A stretch of DNA of 64,000 bases from Arcobacteraceae bacterium (lineage in GTDB: Bacteria; Campylobacterota; Campylobacteria; Campylobacterales; Arcobacteraceae): assembly GCA_023229945.1 (NCBI GenBank), contig JALNYH010000002.1, forward strand, positions 102,421 to 166,420, read 5' to 3'. Of this stretch, positions 58,945 to 64,000 are shown one piece after another; the first letter of the stretch is position 1, and each line of letters opens with the position of its first letter. A program made the translations under genes and the position numbers. The notes beneath the pieces were generated by a model. The model did not search any database. It saw only the letters and a list, made by a program, of their open reading frames with translations, and was not told the origin of the DNA.

Positions 58945-59824
58945 ATTCTATCTCCATAATATGTTTGTTTGTAAGAGTATCATAAATAATCTTTTTAATT
59001 GTTAAGTTATTATTATATTTGGAAGCAAAAGTGAAAAGTTTTTCTTTATTTTCACTCACTAAAGTAGCTTTTAGTGTACTGTTTTCTATAGATAGACTTT
59101 CTAAGATGATATTTACTTCATTTAAATTTGTAAAAAGGGTGTTAAGAGTTTTAGAATATGACTCTTTTTCTATTGTCTCTATATTGGCAATTTGGGGTTC
59201 TTCTACTATCATATTTTGTTCGCTAGGTACATCATCACTAAATAGTAAATATAAAACATACCCAATTGCAAGCAATACAACCAACATAGATACAAATAAA
59301 ATTCTCATTTCATAGGTGTTGTGCAAAGTGATATATGTATGGGTTGATTTTGGCATCTCTTCTTGAGCCAATAAATCATATTGCTTTTGTTTGATATATG
59401 TAAATTCAAACTGTTCAATACCATAGTGCCTTGTGATAAAATCACTTAATTCATCAATATTGAAGTCATTTTCAAAAGTCTTAAAAAATATCGAATCTCC
59501 ATCTTGAAAAATAAATATAGAGTTTTGATAAATAAATACTCTATATCCACTTTTTGGTATATCAAAGAGTTCAAAAGCCTTCAAAAAAAGCTCATCTTCC
59601 AATACAAAATCCTCTTTTGGTGACTCAAAAATGATGATTTCATATTGACCAAGATGAAAATTATACAAAAGTTTACATAGTGTTTTGGATGTTATTTTGT
59701 ACCCAAAATCACCAGCAATTGTCTTGATAAACTCTTTTTGATGGCTTTTATCTATTTCAGAATTGATATTTTTTGTCAATATTTTATAGTTCTTTGATGA
59801 TATGATATTGATATTAAGCTCCAT
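58916..59824 (-). CDS. GspL/PilM-PilN-like membrane protein of the pilus operon
   Basis: The 302-residue protein has a cytoplasmic domain of about 170 residues without an obvious ATPase motif, a membrane helix at about 173-195 (MRILFVSMLVVLLAIGYVLYL) and a C-terminal periplasmic part (about 200-300). The topology equals GspL or a PilM-PilN fusion. The cytoplasmic part would contact GspE, and the periplasmic part GspM. It is the first gene of the gspL-M-E-F-like operon, starting 130 bases after era; its stop overlaps the next start by 29 bases. No secretin, pseudopilin or prepilin peptidase is in the window. Confidence 0.6.
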   Translation of the reverse strand: MELNINIISSKNYKILTKNINSEIDKSHQKEFIKTIAGDFGYKITSKTLCKLLYNFHLGQYEIIIFESPKEDFVLEDELFLKAFELFDIPKSGYRVFIYQNSIFIFQDGDSIFFKTFENDFNIDELSDFITRHYGIEQFEFTYIKQKQYDLLAQEEMPKSTHTYITLHNTYEMRILFVSMLVVLLAIGYVLYLLFSDDVPSEQNMIVEEPQIANIETIEKESYSKTLNTLFTNLNEVNIILESLSIENSTLKATLVSENKEKLFTFASKYNNNLTIKKIIYDTLTNKHIMEIEFAIQGGGVL

Positions 59825-59953
59825 TGATAATAAATTTATTTATTAATTATATCAAAAAAAGCTGATATTTACAATATTATTGAGATAAAAAAGAAAAGTT
59901 GATTGTTTTTTGTAGAGAGATTTTACTTGAAGTGGAGGTAATAGATGCAAACC

Positions 59954-60856
59954 TTAGTTTGCGTCTAAATCATACCCCATACCTTTTAGTCCTTCTCTGT
60001 TTTTACTCCATCCACGCTTGACGGATACAAAGAGTTCTAAAAAAGCTTTTTTACCACTTAGTTTTTCGATTTTTTCACGAGCTGCTTTTCCTATTCTTTT
60101 GATAGCTGTAGCATTTTTGCCTATAATCATCCCTTTTTGAGAATCTTTTTCTACTATTATTGTAGCTCTGATTACATCTACATGTGGCTTTTCTTCTACT
60201 TTATCTATTTTTACATCTGCTTCATAAGGTATCTCATCGCTTATATTTTCAAACAAAGCTTCACGAATAAACTCTTTATAAATATCTCTTAAATGGTCAG
60301 TCGTAAGTATCTCTGTATCAAAAAGAGGAGGAGATACTGGTAAATGTTTGACTATCAAATCAAGAAGATATTTTAAATCTGATTGTTTTTTGATAGTAAT
60401 TGGCATCATAGCTATATATTTGTCACTATATTTTGCATATTCTGAGCTTTTTGCCAAAATTTCTTCATTAGTAACCATATCTATTTTGGTAAGAAGTACT
60501 ATATGAGGAGTATTTTTTCTATTTTTTTCTAAGAAACTTTCATAATGTACAATCTTATCTGTAACTGGTGCCAAAAACACTATCAAATCACAGTCTCCTA
60601 TGGCTTTAAGAGCTTCATCAAGCATAAATTGGTTGATAAGTTTTTCACTCTCATGGATACCTGGGGTATCTACAAATATTACTTGATCATCACCGTGCAT
60701 TGCAATGATATTTGATCTTTTTCTTGTAGCATTTGCTTTGTGCGAAACCATAGCTATCTTTTCACCAATCACCCAATTTAAAAGTGAGCTTTTACCAGCA
60801 TTTGGTCTTCCTACGACTGCTACGAATCCACATTTTGTTTTTGTATTTTTGTCCAA
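59954..60856 (-). CDS. era: GTPase Era
   Basis: Era is an essential GTPase that binds 16S rRNA during 30S assembly. The 300-residue protein has G1 GRPNAGKSSLLNW (about 16-28), the Thr switch (KANATRKRSNI), G3 VDTPGIHES (about 58-66) and G4 LTKIDMV (about 120-126). The C-terminal KH domain shows MIIGKNATAIKRIGKAAREKI (about 239-259) and FLELFVSVKRGWSKN. The family starts near the GTPase core, as here. Downstream (minus) lies a 130-base spacer before the pilus operon; upstream is the hisIE spacer with a heptamer element. Confidence 0.96.
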   Translation of the reverse strand: MDKNTKTKCGFVAVVGRPNAGKSSLLNWVIGEKIAMVSHKANATRKRSNIIAMHGDDQVIFVDTPGIHESEKLINQFMLDEALKAIGDCDLIVFLAPVTDKIVHYESFLEKNRKNTPHIVLLTKIDMVTNEEILAKSSEYAKYSDKYIAMMPITIKKQSDLKYLLDLIVKHLPVSPPLFDTEILTTDHLRDIYKEFIREALFENISDEIPYEADVKIDKVEEKPHVDVIRATIIVEKDSQKGMIIGKNATAIKRIGKAAREKIEKLSGKKAFLELFVSVKRGWSKNREGLKGMGYDLDAN

Positions 60857-60871
60857 ATATTTTCCCTTATA

Positions 60872-60978
60872 TAATGAATAACTAACAATTAACAGCTAAT
60901 AACTAAAGTGTTGCTTCGCAACGATAAAAATCATCGTTTACGATACAACAATTATTAATTATTCATTATTAGTTATTA
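60872..60978. repeat. Inverted heptamer-array element (TAACTAA word) with internal hairpins
   Basis: The left arm (60872-60906) is TAATGAA, TAACTAA, CAATTAA, CAGCTAA, TAACTAA. The right arm (60951-60978) is ATTATTA, ATTATTC, ATTATTA, GTTATTA, and is complementary to it. The centre has GTTGC-TTC-GCAAC (60910-60922) and CGATAAAAATCATCG. It lies between era and hisIE. The last hisIE codons (Asn-Asn) and stop (60969-60971) are in the right arm. Word and layout match 5371-5483 and 20219-20334. Confidence 0.8.
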
Positions 60979-61649
60979 ATTTCTCTTCTATTCTTCTCTT
61001 CTATCCCACTTAGCCCAAATCTTCTAGCTAACTCTTGCTTAACCCTATCAGGTGAGATATTTTTAGCAGCAAGTGCTACAAGTACATGATATGTGATGTC
61101 AGCAGCTTCATAAATTAGCTCATCTGTGTTGTTGTCTTTGTATGCAAAAGTAAACTCTCCAGCTTCTTCTACTATTTTCTTAAGCATTGAGTTTTCAGAG
61201 CCATGAAGAAGTTTTGCGGTATAAGATGATGATGAATCAGCCGTTTTTCTCTCACAAATCGTATGATAAAGAGTATCTATCACACCATAACTTGACGAGG
61301 TATCCACTAGAGGTTTTGCAATTTCAGCCCCTTCTATAGTCCTAAAAAAGCAGTTTTTTCTACCAGTATGACAAGCAACACCCACTTGCTCAACTTTAAG
61401 TAAAATCGTATCTTCATCACAATCAATCAATACTTCTTTTACTTTTTGGATATGTCCGCTTGTCTCACCTTTTTTCCAAAGGCGTTGTTTGCTTCTACTG
61501 TAATAATGTGCTTCGTTTGTGGAGAGTGTAAGTTCTAATGCTTCTTTGTTGGTATAGCCTAACATCAAAACTTCAAGAGTATTTATATCTTGGGTAATGA
61601 CAGGGATTAGCCCGTCACCTTTTTCCCAATCAAGTTTGCTGATATCCAT
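60969..61649 (-). CDS. hisIE: Bifunctional phosphoribosyl-AMP cyclohydrolase / phosphoribosyl-ATP pyrophosphatase
   Basis: HisIE catalyses steps two and three of histidine synthesis. The HisI part (about 1-110) has TNKEALELTLSTNEAHYYSRS, the zinc-binding Cys pair in CDEDTILLKVEQVGVACHTGRKNC and GETSGH. The HisE part (about 125-220) has KIVEEAGEFTFAYKDN (about 169-184) and ELIYEAADITYHVLVALA, the helical pyrophosphatase. The final Ile-Asn-Asn plus stop lies in a heptamer arm, probably extending the protein slightly. It starts three bases after the SPFH stop and thus probably belongs to one operon with it. Confidence 0.95.
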   Translation of the reverse strand: MDISKLDWEKGDGLIPVITQDINTLEVLMLGYTNKEALELTLSTNEAHYYSRSKQRLWKKGETSGHIQKVKEVLIDCDEDTILLKVEQVGVACHTGRKNCFFRTIEGAEIAKPLVDTSSSYGVIDTLYHTICERKTADSSSSYTAKLLHGSENSMLKKIVEEAGEFTFAYKDNNTDELIYEAADITYHVLVALAAKNISPDRVKQELARRFGLSGIEEKNRREINN

Positions 61650-61652
61650 TGA

Positions 61653-62741
61653 TTAGTTACCGCTTATTGAAGATGTTCTTTGATTATCTTTTGTATCAAC
61701 CCAAATATTTGGTGTACTTCCACCAGGTGTTAAGAATATCTTAGCATCTTTGTTTTCTCTAAGAGCATCGTTAAATTTACCTTGAACTTTAACTTGTTCT
61801 AATTGTAATAAATCTTTTGTCAAAGATTTTGAAATCAAATTATTTGACTCAGCTTGTGCTTTTGCTTCTATTAATATAGCATCTGCAATACCTTGAGATG
61901 AAATTCTTTTTGCTTGAGCTTCACCCTCAGCTAATGCTGCTACTTTTTGAGCTTCTTGTCTAGCTCTTTCAACCTCATATCTTGTTCTTTCTGCTTCTTG
62001 ATTTGCTATTTGAACTCTTTCAATTTGCTCTTTGATTTTTGCAGGAAGGATAATCTCTCTTAATTGAACAGATTGAAGCTCAACTGGTTTATCAGTAAGT
62101 GCATCAATTTTTTCTCTGATTCCAAGCTCTATCAAGTTTGCAATTTCATTTCTTTTTACTGGAAGTTCTTCAGCTGTAAAGCTACCAACAACACTTCTTA
62201 CGATATCTCTAACCACAGGATTGATAATCTTTTCTTCCCAGCTTAGACCCCAGTTTGCAATAGTAGATGGTGCACCATCTGGAAGAAGTCTATATTGTAC
62301 AGTCAAATCTATAGATACTGGAAGACCTCTTGAATCTAGGATATTGATAGCATTGTTTACTCTAATACCTGCATCAAATGACCCTACATCTTCTACAGCT
62401 GTATAGTGCATAAGTCTAACTTTTGTATCTACTAAGATAACTTTTTGAATCACAGGAATAAATAAGTGAAATCCTGGTCTCAAAGGCTCATCATTGTATT
62501 TACCAGTTGTGATTTTGATACCAACTTCACCTGAATTTACTATAGCAAATGGTTTTGCAAGTACCAAAATAAGTACTATAATAATAGCACCATATATAAA
62601 TCCTGCTTTTTTACCAAAGTTTTTGAACATTTCAGGTGGCTCAAAAGGAGGTGTATATCCACCACCATTTCCTCCACCGCTGTTGTTCCCACCACCGTTG
62701 TTTTGTTGTCTGTTTTTAAAATAATCGTTGTCTATTGGCAT
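61653..62741 (-). CDS. SPFH/prohibitin-family membrane protein
   Basis: The 362-residue protein has a Gly-Asn-rich N-terminal tail (about 8-32, including GGGNNSGGGNGGGY), one membrane helix at about 48-66 (FIYGAIIIVLILVLA), then an SPFH domain (about 70-250) with VNSGEVGIKITTGKY and PGFHLFIPVIQKV. A long coiled-coil region with VERARQEAQKVAALAEGEAQAKRI follows (about 245-310). This matches prohibitin/HflK-HflC-like proteins, which form large membrane rings that regulate FtsH. No ftsH is adjacent. It is followed within three bases by hisIE; a heptamer element precedes it. Confidence 0.9.
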   Translation of the reverse strand: MPIDNDYFKNRQQNNGGGNNSGGGNGGGYTPPFEPPEMFKNFGKKAGFIYGAIIIVLILVLAKPFAIVNSGEVGIKITTGKYNDEPLRPGFHLFIPVIQKVILVDTKVRLMHYTAVEDVGSFDAGIRVNNAINILDSRGLPVSIDLTVQYRLLPDGAPSTIANWGLSWEEKIINPVVRDIVRSVVGSFTAEELPVKRNEIANLIELGIREKIDALTDKPVELQSVQLREIILPAKIKEQIERVQIANQEAERTRYEVERARQEAQKVAALAEGEAQAKRISSQGIADAILIEAKAQAESNNLISKSLTKDLLQLEQVKVQGKFNDALRENKDAKIFLTPGGSTPNIWVDTKDNQRTSSISGN

Positions 62742-62762
62742 TTAGTTTCCTTTTTGTTTGAG

Positions 62763-62832
62763 AGCTACTGAGTGCTGAGTGACTGAGGTACTGAGTTTTT
62801 GTTTATCAGTAGCTCAGTACCTAAGTACCTCA
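62763..62832. repeat. Inverted heptamer-array element (TACTGAG word)
   Basis: The left arm (62763-62794) repeats CTGAG at spacing 7, 8, 8 (TACTGAG, TGCTGAG, GACTGAG, TACTGAG). The right arm (62805-62832) reads CAGTAGC, TCAGTAC, CTAAGTA, CCTCATT and pairs with it, loop near TTTTTGTTTA. It lies between ilvE and the SPFH gene on the same strand. It is closely related to 19216-19290, about 43 kb away. Confidence 0.8.
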
Positions 62833-62841
62833 TTAGCTTCC

Positions 62842-63762
62842 TTAATTAATGTATGTCAAATATTTTGTATATTTTGGGTTTTTCCCAGCAACTGCATCAA
62901 AATATGCACTTTGCAGTTTTTCTGTAATTGGTCCACGAGAGCCACATCCAATAACTCTTGCGTCAACTTCACGAATTGGAGTAACTTCTGCTGCTGTTCC
63001 TGTAAAGAATGCTTCATCAGCAATATATACTTCATCTCTTGTAACTCTTCTTCTTACTACTTCTATCCCCATATCAAGAGCCAAATCAATAACTGTAGCT
63101 TGAGTGATAGACTCTAAAGTATTATCACTTGGAGGAGATATCAAAACACCATCTCTAACGATAAAGAAACATGCCCCACTAGCCTCAGCTATGAAGCCCT
63201 GATCATCTCTAAGTAATGCTTCATCATATCCAGCTTCTACTGCTTCGTATTTTGCCATTTGACTATTTAGATAGTTTGCAACTGCTTTTGCTTTTCCCAT
63301 ACCTGATGTGTTTGGAGTTCTTGTAAAAGATGATATTTTTACTCTAACACCTTTTTTTAGTCCCTCTTCACCCAAATATGCACCCCATTTCCAAGCACTA
63401 ATGCTTACATTTACAGGACAATCTTTGTGATACAATCCCATTACACCATATCCTAGATATACTAAAGGTCTGATATAAGCACCATCAAAAAGCTCATTTT
63501 GTTGCAAAAGTTCAACTTGAGCTTGATTTAACTCTTCTAAACTAAAAGGTACATTCATAAGTGTCATTTTTGATGAATTAAGAAGTCTTTTTGTGTGTTC
63601 ATTAAGTTTGAAAATAGCACATCTTCCATCTACAGTTTTGTAAGCTTTTGTCCCTTCAATAGCACCATTGCCATAATGAAGCGTGTGTGTAAGAACATGT
63701 ACTTTAGCATCATCCCAAGGGGTAAATGCACCATCCATCCAAATATATTTTGATTTATCCAT
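62842..63762 (-). CDS. ilvE: Branched-chain amino acid aminotransferase
   Basis: IlvE makes valine, leucine and isoleucine from their keto acids. The 306-residue fold-type IV PLP enzyme begins MDKSKYIWMDGAFTPWDDAK. It shows HTLHYGNGAIEGTKAY (about 26-41), YIRPLVYLGYGVMGL (about 96-110), the active-site lysine in GKAKAVANYLNSQMAK (about 158-173), GYDEALLRDDQGFIAEASG (about 178-196) and TVIDLALDMGIEV. It is the first complete gene of the SPFH-hisIE group here; the spacer holds a heptamer element. Identity is near certain. Confidence 0.95.
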   Translation of the reverse strand: MDKSKYIWMDGAFTPWDDAKVHVLTHTLHYGNGAIEGTKAYKTVDGRCAIFKLNEHTKRLLNSSKMTLMNVPFSLEELNQAQVELLQQNELFDGAYIRPLVYLGYGVMGLYHKDCPVNVSISAWKWGAYLGEEGLKKGVRVKISSFTRTPNTSGMGKAKAVANYLNSQMAKYEAVEAGYDEALLRDDQGFIAEASGACFFIVRDGVLISPPSDNTLESITQATVIDLALDMGIEVVRRRVTRDEVYIADEAFFTGTAAEVTPIREVDARVIGCGSRGPITEKLQSAYFDAVAGKNPKYTKYLTYIN

Positions 63763-63885
63763 TTTTTTATCATCCTATAAGGGAACTATAATTTATTCCC
63801 GTGAATTTTAAGCATTAGTATATCTAAAATATCTTAAAAGTATGTAAAGAGAATAAATTGAGTTTTGAATTTTAATACTTTGATT

Positions 63886-64000
63886 TCAACTTGTCACCAA
63901 CCCAACAACAGCCCTAGAACTATCATTGTCAAACACAGCTCTTTGAACTCTTGCTTTTGGATTATTTCTTGCAATTTGAGGTGATATTTCTTTGTTGTAT
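63886..64000 (-). CDS. C-terminal end of an unidentified protein, partial (5' end beyond the window)
   Basis: The minus strand encodes 37 codons before the stop TGA at 63886-63888, entering from the window edge. The tail reads YNKEISPQIARNNPKARVQR and ends AVFDNDSSRAVVGLVTS. The composition is ordinary for coding DNA and the reading frame is open to the edge. I cannot assign a family from this fragment. It lies upstream of ilvE on the same strand with a spacer of 123 bases. Confidence 0.6.
   Translation of the reverse strand, partial: YNKEISPQIARNNPKARVQRAVFDNDSSRAVVGLVTS

Overview
The window is a 64 kb, clearly AT-rich chromosomal segment from a free-living member of the Campylobacterota (Epsilonproteobacteria), most likely an Arcobacter-, Sulfurimonas- or Sulfurovum-like organism. 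The evidence is two tandem porins of the Campylobacter major-outer-membrane-protein type, a UbiD-family decarboxylase of the futalosine menaquinone route, a gspE/gspF competence operon resembling the Campylobacter cts genes, many c-di-GMP and chemoreceptor proteins, and a housekeeping gene set typical of this phylum. No rRNA, prophage, insertion sequence or CRISPR array was seen. The genus call is inference.

Layout. 1-5354 (minus): hisD (cut by the window edge), aroK, a large histidine kinase with two periplasmic binding-protein sensor domains, and a D-cysteine desulfhydrase/ACC-deaminase-like enzyme. 5499-11025 (plus): exbB-exbD, a BetT-like transporter, a diguanylate cyclase and a GNAT-nitrilase fusion. 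11106-19198 (mostly minus): alpha/beta hydrolase, a small coiled-coil protein (plus), AI-2E family permease, iron superoxide dismutase, MFS transporter, and an overlapping argD-tolC-methyltransferase operon. 19355-31741 (plus): pyrB, ubiD, chemoreceptor, miaA, rpmE, rsmI, rlmB, a periplasmic protein, a class I aminotransferase, hom and a cytochrome c. 32002-36093 (minus): heme-sensor-like diguanylate cyclase and feoB-feoA with a Fur box. 36265-39871 (plus): FIST-PAS-GGDEF-EAL protein with a double hemerythrin. 40066-42843 (minus): the porin pair. 43368-50865 (minus): recN, nadK, a toxin-antitoxin pair, comM, def, clpP, tig. 51124-53823 (plus): a MoxR/DUF58 operon whose VWA gene appears gutted. 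53842-55606 (minus): an Abi/HEPN-like gene, tRNA-Arg(TCG), folE. 55713-64000 (minus): gspF, gspE, two gspM/gspL-like genes, era, hisIE, an SPFH protein, ilvE and the end of an unidentified gene.

The most unusual signal is not a gene. At about a dozen spacers the DNA is built from degenerate tandem words with a 7-bp period. In most cases they are arranged as two facing arms that can pair, sometimes around small TTCG-type hairpins or longer palindromes. The heptamer word differs from place to place (TAACTAA, TACCACC, TTTTGAA, TTAGGTA-like, TTGGTAT), but the period and the inverted layout recur. At seven genes the array reaches into the end of the coding sequence and contains the stop codon. A second family consists of palindromes with a constant CTTGA loop and stems that change while staying complementary; a third shares GGAACCCC and GGGCTTGTCTT. 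Together these account for most spacer DNA in the window.
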